Assembly: GCA_050250915.1 (NCBI GenBank)
Contig: JBFWNT010000011.1
Location: forward strand, 68,368-132,367
Direction of reading: 5' to 3'
Length of the DNA stretch: 64,000 nt
Source: Miltoncostaea sp050250915
GTDB lineage: Bacteria > Actinomycetota > Thermoleophilia > Miltoncostaeales > Miltoncostaeaceae
Shown: positions 1 to 7,506 of the stretch, piece after piece
Position numbering within the stretch: the first letter of the stretch is position 1
Layout of the letters: each line of letters begins with the position of its first letter
Notes under the pieces: generated by a model
Database searches by the model: none
What the model was told of the DNA's origin: nothing
What the model saw: only the letters and a program-made list of their open reading frames with translations
Translations under genes and position numbers: made by a program

Positions 1-70
1 CTCCCGCCGACCGCCGCGAGCGCCATCCGGGGGCGCCCGGCGGCGGTTGCGGGTTTGGCGCAGCGGGCCG

Positions 71-1288
71 TCAGGCCACGGGGAGCACGATCTCGAAGCG
101 GGTGGGCGCGGTCGCGGCCAGGGTCAGCCGGCCGCCGCCCGCCTCGAGCAGCGCCCGCGCCAGCGGCAGGCCGATGCCCTGCCCGTCGTGATGGGGCGCG
201 AACGCCGCGGCGGCGGCGTCGTCGCCCATCCGGCCGGCGTCCGCGACCGCCAGGTGCACGAAGCCGTCGCGGGTCGCGGCGCTCACCTGCACGTCGCCGG
301 CTCCGTGGCGGAGGGCGTTGTCCAGCAGCACGTCCAGCGCCTGCTCCACGGCGGCCCGCGACGCCAGGGCGGGGGCGCCGCCGGCGGGCGCGGCGCACCG
401 CACCCGGCGGCCCCCGCGCGCCGCGGGCGACCATGCCTCCACGCGGTCCGCGGCGAGCGCGGCCACATCGATCGGCGCCAGCGGCCCGGCGTCGCCGCGG
501 CGGGCCAGCGCCAGCAGGTCGTCGGTCGTCCGCCGCAGCCGCTCCGTCTGGTCGAGGGCCGCCCGGGCCTCCCGCCGCACCTCCGGGTCGCCGGACGCGG
601 CGAGCTCCTCCAGGCGCATGTCGAGCGCCGTCAGGGGCGACCGCAGCTGGTGGGCGACGTTGGCCGAGAAGGCGCGCTCGCGCTCGGTGCGCCGGGCGAT
701 CTCCTCGGCGCTCTGATCGAGCGCCCGGGCGACGGCGTCCACCTCCGGCACCTCCTGGGGGCCGGCGCGGGCCGCCAGGTCGCCGCGGCCGAGCCGGCGC
801 GACACGTCGGCCAGGCGCTCGAGGGGCCGGGCGAGGCGCCCCGCCTGCCATGCCGCCAGGCCCGCCGCCAGGATCAGGCCGCCGGCGCCGGCCGCGGCCA
901 CGAGCAGCCACAGCTCGTGGATGCGCGCCTCGGCCAGGTCGCCGGGCTCGCTGACGGTCACGCGCACCGGTCCCACCACCGCGGTCGCGCTGCGGATCTC
1001 GGTGCCGAGCGACGGCCCCGCCTCCACGCTCCGGCCGCCGCCGGCCTCCACGCGCACGTGCCGTCCGGCGGCGACGAGCGAGGCCAGCCGCGCCGGCGTG
1101 GGCAGACGGCCGGCGTCGGCCTGCTCGTCGATGGCGCCGGCCACGGCCACCGCCTCGCGGGCGAGGCGGTTCTGCGCCTGCTGGTCCAGGAGCCGCCCGC
1201 CCACCACGGCGAGCGGCACGCCGAGGGCCAGGACCGCGACGAGCGCGACCGCCAGCGAAGAGGCGATCAGCCGCGCCCGCAGGGTCAT
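71..1288 (-). CDS. Sensor histidine kinase (HAMP-HisKA-HATPase)
   Basis: Membrane sensor kinase of a two-component system, about 405 residues. An N-terminal membrane helix (about residues 8-32) is followed by a short extracytoplasmic loop and a second helix, then a HAMP region. The phosphoacceptor motif is FSANVAHQLRSPLTALD (H box), followed by the N box LLDNALRHG and the glycine motif GQGIGLPLARALLEAGGG, so the core looks competent. The ATG overlaps the stop of the upstream regulator gene as ATGA, which fixes the start and indicates translational coupling. The ligand cannot be read from the sequence. It ends close to the left edge of the window; bases 1-70 hold nothing I can assign. Confidence 0.9.
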   Translation of the reverse strand: MTLRARLIASSLAVALVAVLALGVPLAVVGGRLLDQQAQNRLAREAVAVAGAIDEQADAGRLPTPARLASLVAAGRHVRVEAGGGRSVEAGPSLGTEIRSATAVVGPVRVTVSEPGDLAEARIHELWLLVAAAGAGGLILAAGLAAWQAGRLARPLERLADVSRRLGRGDLAARAGPQEVPEVDAVARALDQSAEEIARRTERERAFSANVAHQLRSPLTALDMRLEELAASGDPEVRREARAALDQTERLRRTTDDLLALARRGDAGPLAPIDVAALAADRVEAWSPAARGGRRVRCAAPAGGAPALASRAAVEQALDVLLDNALRHGAGDVQVSAATRDGFVHLAVADAGRMGDDAAAAAFAPHHDGQGIGLPLARALLEAGGGRLTLAATAPTRFEIVLPVA

Positions 1289-1950
1289 TCCGCCTCGAAG
1301 CGCAGACCGACCCCCCGGACCGTGGTGATGAGTCGCGGCGCCGCCGGGTCGTCGCCGAGCTTGCGGCGCAGGCCCGACACGTGGACGTCGAGGGTCTTCG
1401 TGGAGCCCGACCAGTTCGCGTCCCAGACCTCGTGCATGATCCGCTCCCGCCGCACCACGCGGCCGGCCTCGCGGCAGAGCAGGGCCAGCAGGTCGAACTC
1501 CCGCGGGGCCAGCGACAGCTCCCGGTCGCCCGCCCAGGCGCGCCGCGCCGCCTCGTCCACCCGCACCCCGCCCGCCGGGTGAGCGGGGGAGGCCCTCCGG
1601 GTCAGCGCGCGGACGCGCGCCATCAGCTCGGCCAGGCGGAAGGGCTTGGCCTGGTAGTCGTCGGCGCCGGCGTCGAGGCCCACGATCGCGTCGATCTCGT
1701 CGCTGCGGGCGGTGAGCATCATGATCGGGACGTCCGGACGGGCGGCGCGGATCCGCCGGCACACCTCGATGCCGTCGATGTCCGGCAGGCCCAGGTCCAG
1801 GATCACCACGTCGTGGGTGCCGTGGACGCCGGCCGCGGCGCCGCCGAGGCCGTCCTCGCGGTGCTCCACGTCGTGCCCCTCGCGCACCAGGGCCCGGGCG
1901 AGCGGCTCCGCGATCGCCATGTCGTCCTCGACCAGCAGCACGGAGGCCAC
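1285..1950 (-). CDS. OmpR/PhoB-family response regulator
   Basis: Response regulator partner of the downstream kinase, about 221 residues from a GTG at 1950. The receiver begins VASVLLVEDD, with the phosphoacceptor Asp in VVILDLGLPDIDG and the conserved Lys in YQAKPFRLAEL. A C-terminal winged helix ends GSTKTLDVHVSGLRRKLG. The reading frame is open further upstream, but the residues before VASVLL do not resemble a receiver, so I prefer this GTG; no strong Shine-Dalgarno precedes it. It forms an operon with the kinase (4-bp overlap). Target genes are unknown. The leader at 1951-2060 faces an isolated, strong ribosome-binding site on the other strand (see findings). Confidence 0.9.
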   Translation of the reverse strand: MASVLLVEDDMAIAEPLARALVREGHDVEHREDGLGGAAAGVHGTHDVVILDLGLPDIDGIEVCRRIRAARPDVPIMMLTARSDEIDAIVGLDAGADDYQAKPFRLAELMARVRALTRRASPAHPAGGVRVDEAARRAWAGDRELSLAPREFDLLALLCREAGRVVRRERIMHEVWDANWSGSTKTLDVHVSGLRRKLGDDPAAPRLITTVRGVGLRFEAE

Positions 1951-2110
1951 GTCGGCGAGTGTAGGGCGGTGGGCGGTCCTTGCCCAACGCTCACCTCCGG
2001 GCGGCGCCCCGTTCACCCGGCCGCTCCGACGGTCGCCGCCGTCCGACTACGGAGGTGACCATGAACGTCTCTGCGCGTCGGCTGACCGTCGCCGGGGCGC
2101 CCGGCCGCGC

Positions 2111-2629
2111 TCAGCGCGCGGCCGTGGCGTCCCGGCTGGCGACGTCGTGCCAGGCGGCCTTCGCCCCCATGTGGCCGGCACGGACGGTCCAGGCGGTGGC
2201 GGCGGCGGACGTGGCCAGCAGGACGACGCTCACCGCGATCGCGGCGGCGGGCCGTCCCGCGACCCGGGCGACGCCGGCGGCGCTGCGGGGGAATCGGTCG
2301 CGGAACTCCCGGGCGGCGAACGCCACCGCGGCCAGGAACACGATGATGGCGAGCGTGCGGGCGCCCTCGCCGAGCTCGGCGTGGTCGCGGATCGTGGGCG
2401 ACGTGGGGATCTGCTCCTGCAGCGACTCGCCGCTCATGGTGGCGAGCTGGGCCCCCAGCATTCCGATGAGTGCGGCGCCGAGGGCCACGAGGCTCAGCTC
2501 GCGGCGGCGCGAGCGCCACGCGACGGCGGCGATGGCGATGACGAGGGTCAGGGGGATGAAGACGACGGGGATGTGGACGATCAGTGGGTGGGCCGGTATC
2601 CCGGCGATGGTGTCTGGCATGCGGCGCAT
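2111..2629 (-). CDS. DUF2231-like integral membrane protein
   Basis: Small polytopic membrane protein, about 172 residues. The N-terminus reads AGIPAHPLIVHIPVVFIPL, resembling the HPlhVHfPi signature of DUF2231 membrane proteins, which are of unknown function. About four hydrophobic segments are visible: residues 13-38, 45-65, 90-110 and 130-152. The start is the ATG at 2629 or the ATG three codons later at 2620; neither has a clear Shine-Dalgarno. A GC hairpin at 2103-2123 surrounds the stop codon and may act as a terminator. The opposite strand is open across the whole gene, but that frame lacks protein-like features. Confidence 0.75.
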   Translation of the reverse strand: MRRMPDTIAGIPAHPLIVHIPVVFIPLTLVIAIAAVAWRSRRRELSLVALGAALIGMLGAQLATMSGESLQEQIPTSPTIRDHAELGEGARTLAIIVFLAAVAFAAREFRDRFPRSAAGVARVAGRPAAAIAVSVVLLATSAAATAWTVRAGHMGAKAAWHDVASRDATAAR

Positions 2630-2688
2630 CGTGCGGGCCGCCGGGTGAGCGGCCGGTGCCCGGAGGGCAAGCGTTCGGTAATGACGCG

Positions 2689-2937
2689 TCAGCCGGGGAC
2701 GGGCGACAGGCCCAGCGGCAGGCGTCCCGCGAGCCACCGCAGCAGCTGGGCGCGCTGGTGGTCGTCGAGCCAGTCCCGCAGCGCCCGCTCCAGCTGCTCC
2801 ACGACCGGCAGCGCGCGGAGGCTCGCGGGGTCGTGCCCGGTGCGCCACGCGAGCCATCCCACGAGGCGCTCGGCGTCGTCCTCGGAGATGTAGAGGCGGG
2901 CGAGGCGCAGCAGCTCGGCGGCGTGGTCGGGGGGCAT
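2689..2937 (-). CDS. Small hypothetical protein behind an SOS box
   Basis: An 82-residue cytoplasmic protein with no family I recognise. It is mostly predicted helical, leucine/arginine-rich with several Trp residues (LVGWLAWRTGHDP, ALRDWLDDHQRAQLLRWL), and ends in a Pro/Gly tail. The ATG at 2937 lies 19 bp downstream of a perfect actinobacterial LexA-type box at 2957-2970. By position, the gene is therefore likely repressed by LexA and induced by DNA damage. It is transcribed away from zwf. A role in a damage response is inference from the operator only. It could in principle be non-coding, but length, composition and operator position argue for a real gene. Confidence 0.6.
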   Translation of the reverse strand: MPPDHAAELLRLARLYISEDDAERLVGWLAWRTGHDPASLRALPVVEQLERALRDWLDDHQRAQLLRWLAGRLPLGLSPVPG

Positions 2938-2956
2938 CGGGGTCCGACAGCCTAGG

Positions 2957-2970
2957 CGAACACATGTTCG
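2957..2970. promoter_or_regulatory. Predicted LexA (SOS) box
   Basis: The 14-base perfect palindrome CGAACACATGTTCG matches the Gram-positive/actinobacterial SOS consensus CGAACRNRYGTTYG at every position. It lies 19 bp before the ATG of the 82-residue gene on the minus strand and 60 bp before the zwf start on the plus strand. The position best suits repression of the small gene. Effects on zwf are possible but less likely. Confidence 0.75.
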
Positions 2971-3030
2971 ATCGCCACTCGCCGGGCGGGTGACGGGCGC
3001 GGCGCCCGGCGGAGGGCCTAGGGTGGGCCC

Positions 3031-4440
3031 GTGACCCGTCCTGGGCCCCAGGTGATCGTGGTCTTCGGCGCGCGTGGCGACCTGGCGCGGCGCAAGCTGC
3101 TGCCGGGGCTGCTGCGGCTGGAGCGGGCGGGCCTGCTGCCCGAGGACTATCGGGTGATCGGCTCGGGGCGGCGCGAGCCGGACGGCCCGTGGCCCGACGA
3201 GGTGCGCTCGCGGCTGGCGGAGGACGGCGCCGACGTGGGCGACGAGGCCTGGGAGCGGTTCGGCGGCCGGCTGTCGTTCGCGTCGTCGTCGGCGGACGAC
3301 GGGGAGGCGCTGGCGGCGGCGGTCGGCGCGGCGCGCGACGCGCTGGGTGGCGACGCCGGCGTGGTGCTCTACATGTCGGTGCCGCCGTCGGCGATGCAGC
3401 CGATGGTGGGGATGCTGGGCGCGACGGGGCTGGCGGCCGACCCGGCGCGGGTGGTGATGGAGAAGCCGTTCGGCCGCGACGTGGCGTCGGCGCGCGCGCT
3501 GAACGACGCGCTGCACGAGCACTTCCCGGAGGAGCGGATCTTCCGCATCGACCATTTCCTGGGCAAGGAGGCGGTGCAGGGGATCCTGGCGCTGCGGCTG
3601 GCGAACGGCGTGTTCGAGCCGGTGTGGAACCGCGACCACATCGCGTCGGTGCAGATCGACGTGCCGGAGGCGCTCGGCCTGGAGGGCCGCGCCGGCTTCT
3701 ACGAGGAGACGGGGGCGTTCCGCGACATGGTGGTGACGCACCTGTCGCAGGTGCTCGGATTCATCGCGATGGACCGGCCGGCGAGCCTGGACGCGGAGGC
3801 CCTCCAGGACGCGAAGGCGGCGGTGTTCGCCGATCTGCGCCGGTTCGATCCCGCGCACGCGGTGTTCGGGCAGTACGAGGGCTTCCTCGAGGAGGACGGG
3901 ATCGACCCGGAGTCGCGGACGGAGACGTTCGTGGCCCTCCGCGCCGAGATCGACGCCGACCGCTGGCGGGGCGTCCCGTTCCTGCTGCGGACGGGGAAGG
4001 CGATGGCGGAGGGCCGGCGCGTGGTGACGGTGACGTTCCGCGAGCCCGGGATGCTGGTGCCGCCGGCGGGCGACGGCGACGGTGCCCCGGACGTGCTGGT
4101 GATGGAGCTGTCGGAGGATCCGAGGATCGCCCTGGAGCTGCGGGTGAAGCAGCCGGGGCCCCGGCTGGTGGCGGCGCGGGCGCGGATGGAGCTGGACGTG
4201 GAGGCGGCGCTGCAGGCGGAGGGGCTGGAGGCGTACGAGCGCCTGCTGCTGGACGTGATGCGCGGCGACCATCTGCTGTTCACCCGCGCGGACGAGATCG
4301 AGATGCTGTGGGAGCGCGGCGCCGACCTGCTGGAGTCGCCGCCGGAGCCCCTCCCGTATCCGCGCGGCGGCTGGGGGCCGCCGGAGGCGGTGGACCTCGC
4401 CGGCCCGGCGGGCTGGCGCCTGCCGGACGGGGCGTCGTGA
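3031..4440 (+). CDS. zwf: Glucose-6-phosphate 1-dehydrogenase
   Basis: Oxidises glucose-6-phosphate to 6-phosphogluconolactone with NAD(P)+, the entry step of the oxidative pentose phosphate pathway. 469 residues, typical to slightly short. The N-terminal nucleotide-binding loop is VVFGARGDLARRKLLPGL, where most family members have GASGDLA. EKPFGRD follows at about residue 145, and the substrate/active-site motif RIDHFLGKEAVQ at about 172 contains the catalytic His. Its stop overlaps the GTG of the next gene (GTGA), so the two are co-translated. It stands alone, without tkt/tal/opcA neighbours. The GTG start has a purine-rich site some distance upstream. Confidence 0.9.
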   Translation: MTRPGPQVIVVFGARGDLARRKLLPGLLRLERAGLLPEDYRVIGSGRREPDGPWPDEVRSRLAEDGADVGDEAWERFGGRLSFASSSADDGEALAAAVGAARDALGGDAGVVLYMSVPPSAMQPMVGMLGATGLAADPARVVMEKPFGRDVASARALNDALHEHFPEERIFRIDHFLGKEAVQGILALRLANGVFEPVWNRDHIASVQIDVPEALGLEGRAGFYEETGAFRDMVVTHLSQVLGFIAMDRPASLDAEALQDAKAAVFADLRRFDPAHAVFGQYEGFLEEDGIDPESRTETFVALRAEIDADRWRGVPFLLRTGKAMAEGRRVVTVTFREPGMLVPPAGDGDGAPDVLVMELSEDPRIALELRVKQPGPRLVAARARMELDVEAALQAEGLEAYERLLLDVMRGDHLLFTRADEIEMLWERGADLLESPPEPLPYPRGGWGPPEAVDLAGPAGWRLPDGAS

Positions 4441-4901
4441 CGACCGCCGCCCCCGCGCCCGAGCCGCGCTATCGCCGGCCCGGCTGGGTGACGAGGAACG
4501 TGATGAACCCGGCCGTCGCCGGCCTGCTCCGGCTGGGCGTGAGCGTCTGGGGCGCGCGGATCCTGGAGGTGCCGGGGCGCCGCTCGGGGGAGCCGCGCCG
4601 CACCCCGGTGAACCTGCTGGAGCTGGACGGCGTCCGGTACCTCGTCTCGCCGCGCGGCAACACCCAGTGGGTGCGGAACCTCCGCGCGAGCGGCACCGGC
4701 GCGCTCATCCTGGGGCGCCGGAGGGAGCCGTTCCGCGCGACGGAGGTCCCCCGGGACGACACCCCGCCGGTGCTGCGCGCCTACCTGCGCCGCTGGCGCG
4801 CCGAGGTGGGCGTCTTCTTCGACGGCGTCGGCCCCGACGCATCCGACGCCGACCTCCGCCGCATCGCCCCCGACCACCCGGTCTTCCGCCTGGCCGACTG
4901 A
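4437..4901 (+). CDS. Deazaflavin (F420)-type nitroreductase family protein
   Basis: 154-residue split-barrel protein of the F420H2-dependent quinone reductase/nitroreductase family common in Actinomycetota. Family-type features are the N-terminal amphipathic segment RNVMNPAVAGLLRLGVSVWG, then LEVPGRRSGEPRRTPVNLLE and YLVSPRGNTQWVRNLRA, the usual cofactor-phosphate-binding stretch. The GTG overlaps the zwf stop. Coupling to a glucose-6-phosphate dehydrogenase is suggestive, since some actinobacterial relatives reduce F420, but the zwf product itself is the NAD(P) type. Substrate unknown. Confidence 0.8.
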   Translation: MTTAAPAPEPRYRRPGWVTRNVMNPAVAGLLRLGVSVWGARILEVPGRRSGEPRRTPVNLLELDGVRYLVSPRGNTQWVRNLRASGTGALILGRRREPFRATEVPRDDTPPVLRAYLRRWRAEVGVFFDGVGPDASDADLRRIAPDHPVFRLAD

Positions 4902-4911
4902 ACGCCGCCGC

Positions 4912-5135
4912 GATGTCCAATTGAACATCGCGGTCCGTTCGGATGAACGAGCGGGCGCGGACCCGTACCTGGCCCGGCGCCTCCCGGCCGTCGTTCAATC
5001 GAACGCCGGTGCGCGGGGCGGGTGAACGCCCGGGTCCGTTCATCGAAGGGGTGGGACGAGGGCGCTCCGTGGCCGCGGCCAGGACGGCGCGGAGGCCCGT
5101 CGTTCCAATGAACACCGAGGTTCGTTCAATTGAAC
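4912..5135. repeat. Cluster of GTTC-N4-GAAC palindromes in a gene-free stretch
   Basis: The 273 bases between two convergent genes (4902-5174) hold no convincing gene but repeated 12-bp palindromes: GTCCAATTGAAC (4915-4926, inside an 18-bp near-palindrome 4912-4929), GTTCGGATGAAC (4937-4948), GTTCAATCGAAC (4993-5004), GTTCCAATGAAC (5102-5113) and a perfect GTTCAATTGAAC (5124-5135). A degenerate copy, GTTCATCGAAG, is at 5038-5048. The first and last pairs are each spaced 22 bp start to start, two helical turns. The arms are AT-rich against a GC background. This looks like a multi-site protein-binding region; the protein is unknown. Confidence 0.7.
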
Positions 5136-5174
5136 GCCCCGGCCGAACGGGGCCGGCCGGCGGCGATGGGGCGG

Positions 5175-5648
5175 CTAGAGCCCCGGCTCCGGGGACCGCA
5201 TGGACTTGGCGGCGCGCTGGCCGGCCAGGTGGTCCCCGATGGCGTCGAGGGCGGCGAGCTCGGCGGGGGTGGGGTCGGGGCCGAGGGGCTCGGCGGCGGG
5301 GCCGAGGTGCTCCGCCAGCCAGGCGTCGATGATCCCGGCGGGCCCGCCGCCCTGGCGGCGGGCGACCACCTCTCCGTCGACCATCAGCGCCATCGCCGGC
5401 ACCGACGCCCGGCTCGCGTGGATCCCCCGCGGCCACAGGAGCCGCTCGCGCGCCTCCCAGTCGGCGGGGGAGGCGAACTCGGCGATCGCCACCGCCACGT
5501 CCGGGCGGACCCGGCGCACCTCCTCCAGCGACGCCGGCAGCAGTATGCACGCCGAGCACATCGGCATCGTCAGGCCCAGCACGCCGCGCGGCGCCGCCTC
5601 GATCAGCGCGAGCGCCTCCTCGGGGCCCACGACCGGCACGGCGCTCAC
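5175..5648 (-). CDS. Thioredoxin-fold protein (CSAC motif)
   Basis: 157-residue cytoplasmic protein of the thioredoxin-like superfamily. The CxxC-type redox motif is in LTMPMCSACILLP at about residue 31-34, followed by a typical VAVAIAEF strand and a cis-Pro-like SVPAMALMVDGEVV. The C-terminus is longer than in minimal thioredoxins and helical. The GTG overlaps the stop of the 66-residue upstream gene (GTGA), so the two are translationally coupled. Likely a dithiol oxidoreductase; partner unknown. Downstream lies the palindrome cluster. Confidence 0.75.
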   Translation of the reverse strand: MSAVPVVGPEEALALIEAAPRGVLGLTMPMCSACILLPASLEEVRRVRPDVAVAIAEFASPADWEARERLLWPRGIHASRASVPAMALMVDGEVVARRQGGGPAGIIDAWLAEHLGPAAEPLGPDPTPAELAALDAIGDHLAGQRAAKSMRSPEPGL

Positions 5649-5845
5649 GGGGCCGGCTCCCCCGGCTCCCGGAGGCGCGCCGGCACCTCGGCGTCGTGAC
5701 GGTGGCCGCGGAGCGCGTCGCCCACCACCGTCACCCGCGGGGCCGTCGCCACCAGGAGCAGCGGGTTCGCGGCGCGGTGCGACGCGTTCGGGTCGCGCCC
5801 GAGCATCCGGACGCGGCGGTGGTGCTGCTGCGCCGCCTCAGCCAT
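5645..5845 (-). CDS. Small hypothetical protein upstream of the thioredoxin-like gene
   Basis: 66 residues, beginning MAEAAQQHHRRVRMLGRDP, with basic and histidine-rich character and no recognised domain. The main support is its exact GTGA coupling to the thioredoxin-like gene and its position just behind a divergent promoter region shared with the TauE/SafE gene. It might be a small regulatory or accessory protein. Function unknown. Confidence 0.5.
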   Translation of the reverse strand: MAEAAQQHHRRVRMLGRDPNASHRAANPLLLVATAPRVTVVGDALRGHRHDAEVPARLREPGEPAP

Positions 5846-5897
5846 GGCGGCAGGCTAGACGACCGGCCCGCGGCCTCCTCGGGATACGCTGCCGTCC

Positions 5898-6797
5898 GTG
5901 CCGTGGGAATGGCCGATCGGCGCCCTGCTCGCCGCCCTGATCGCGTTCGTCACCACCCCGGCGGGCGTGTCCGGCGCCGTGCTGCTGCTGCCGGTGCAGG
6001 TGAGCGTGCTGGGCGTCCCGAGCCCGTCGGTGACCCCGACGAACCTGCTGTTCAACGTCGCGGCGATCCCGGGTGGCCTGCTGCGCTTCGGCCGCGAGGG
6101 CCGCCTGTTCGGCCCGCTCACCTGGCTCCTGGTGGCCGGGACCCTGCCGGGCGTCGTGGCCGGCGCCGTGATCCGCGTGGAGCTGCTCCCGGGGGAGCGG
6201 GCCACGGCGGTCGTCGCGGCGGTCGTGCTGCTGCCGCTGGGGATGTGGCTGCTCGCCGCCCGGCCCGTGGAGCCGCGCCGCGGCCCGCCCGGCCCCGCCG
6301 CCCGGCGGCTGATCCCGGCGGTGGCGGTGGTCGTGGGCGTGGTGGGCGGGCTCTACGGCATCGGGGGCGGGTCGCTGCTGGCGCCGATCCTGCTCGCCGC
6401 CGGCATGTCGGCGTACGAGGTGGCCCCGGCGACGCTGGCGTCCACCTTCCTCACCTCGATCGCCGGGATCGCGACCTTCGAGGGGCTCCAGGTGGCGCAG
6501 GGCGGGGTGGTCGGCCCCGACTGGGCCCTGGGCCTGTTCCTCGGCGCCGGCGGCTTCGTGGGCAGCTATGCGGGGGCGCGCATGCAACGGCGGATGCCCG
6601 AGACCGCCATCCGCCGTCTCCTCGGGGTCCTGGCCTGCGCGATCGCCGTCCGCTACCTCGTCGCCGCGGCCACCTCCGACGCCCCCGTGCGGACGGCCGC
6701 GGGCGGCGCCGCGGTCGTCCCGGGACGGGACCTCAACCGATCGGACACCGCCCTCCGTACCCACGGCGACCGTCACCCACGTCTGGAGGTCCCATGA
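5898..6797 (+). CDS. TauE/SafE-family membrane permease
   Basis: Predicted anion/sulfonate or sulfite exporter-type permease, 299 residues from a GTG, with about eight hydrophobic segments arranged as two repeats. The family signatures are visible: FVTTPAGVSGAVLLLPVQ and TPTNLLFNVAAIPGG in the first half, VGGLYGIGGGSLLAPILL in the second. The last about 40 residues are hydrophilic and may be a cytoplasmic tail. Its stop overlaps the start of the next gene (ATGA), although that gene has its own strong ribosome-binding site inside the permease frame. Substrate not deducible. Confidence 0.85.
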   Translation: MPWEWPIGALLAALIAFVTTPAGVSGAVLLLPVQVSVLGVPSPSVTPTNLLFNVAAIPGGLLRFGREGRLFGPLTWLLVAGTLPGVVAGAVIRVELLPGERATAVVAAVVLLPLGMWLLAARPVEPRRGPPGPAARRLIPAVAVVVGVVGGLYGIGGGSLLAPILLAAGMSAYEVAPATLASTFLTSIAGIATFEGLQVAQGGVVGPDWALGLFLGAGGFVGSYAGARMQRRMPETAIRRLLGVLACAIAVRYLVAAATSDAPVRTAAGGAAVVPGRDLNRSDTALRTHGDRHPRLEVP

Positions 6798-7435
6798 GAC
6801 GACCCCGCCGTGTCCGCACGCTCGCCCTCGCCGTCGCCGCGGCCGCCGTCGCGGCGCTGGCTCTGGCGCTGGTCCCCGGTGCGCAGGCCACGAAGGCGCC
6901 GCCGAAGGCCCCCGCTCCGCCGGCCGACGTGCTCCTGTACCGCGGCGCGACCACCGTCGCCCTCGACCCCGGCACCGCCGGCGCGCTGAAGGGCCTCGGC
7001 GTCTCCGTGGCCCCCACCGGCGCCGCGTACGCCTCGAAGGCCGGCATCAGCTTCCCGATCACGCTCGGCGTGGTCGACGCCGCCGACCTGACCGGCCAGA
7101 TCCGCCACTCCGGCGGCCTCGTGTTCGCGAAGGGCGCGACGAAGGTCTACCTCAGCCGGTTCTTCATCGACATCGACGACTCGCCGAGCCTGTCCGGCCG
7201 GGTCGGCGCCGCGTTCGGCACGGGCGACCGCGCCGAGCTGTTCGCCCTCGACCTCAGCGGCCTGAAGGTGGACGCCGGCCGGCGTCACATCGCGCTCTCC
7301 GGGGTGGGCCTCACCCTGACGGCCGGCGCGGCGACCGCCCTGAACCAGGCGTTCGGCACCACGGCCTTCACCGAGGGCCTGCCCATCGGCACCGCGACGG
7401 TGAAGGCCCGCACCTGGACCGTCCCCGCCGCCTGA
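6794..7435 (+). CDS. Secreted HtaA-like domain protein
   Basis: 213 residues with a Sec-type signal: arginine-rich start, hydrophobic residues 8-30, cleavage near AQA-TKA. The mature part has the pattern of HtaA-type domains: GTAGALKGLGVSVAPTGAAY, SFPITLGVVDAADLTGQIRH, a GGLVF strand, and LTLTAGAATALNQAFGTTAF followed by LPIGTATV. HtaA domains bind haem in corynebacteria, but these variants are common secreted proteins of unknown role in environmental actinobacteria. A GGAGGT site is 4 bp before the ATG. Followed by a strong hairpin at 7442-7482. Confidence 0.65.
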   Translation: MRRPRRVRTLALAVAAAAVAALALALVPGAQATKAPPKAPAPPADVLLYRGATTVALDPGTAGALKGLGVSVAPTGAAYASKAGISFPITLGVVDAADLTGQIRHSGGLVFAKGATKVYLSRFFIDIDDSPSLSGRVGAAFGTGDRAELFALDLSGLKVDAGRRHIALSGVGLTLTAGAATALNQAFGTTAFTEGLPIGTATVKARTWTVPAA

Positions 7436-7441
7436 CCTGAC

Positions 7442-7482
7442 GCGCCGCGCGCGCCGGGCCTACGGGGTCCGGCGCGCGGCGC
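7442..7482 (+). terminator. GC hairpin after the HtaA-like gene
   Basis: About 14 bp of nearly perfect inverted repeat (left arm GCGCCGCGCG..., right arm CCGGCGCGCGGCGC) just after the stop codon and before the convergent anti-sigma gene. No U-tract follows, as is usual in high-GC genomes; it could serve both strands. Confidence 0.6.
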
Positions 7483-7506
7483 CGACCTCGCGGCCGAGGT
7501 GGGCGG

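Noticed and set aside
2061..2648. A 196-residue plus-strand gene with a strong ribosome-binding site
   Set aside because: After the first residues it is antisense to a clear DUF2231-like membrane protein and has no protein-like features; kept only as a finding about the orphan start.
4912..5135. LexA boxes or ParB sites in the palindrome cluster
   Set aside because: The half-sites are in the opposite order (GTTC-N4-GAAC) to the SOS box (GAAC-N4-GTTC), and the parS consensus TGTTTCACGTGAAACA is not present.
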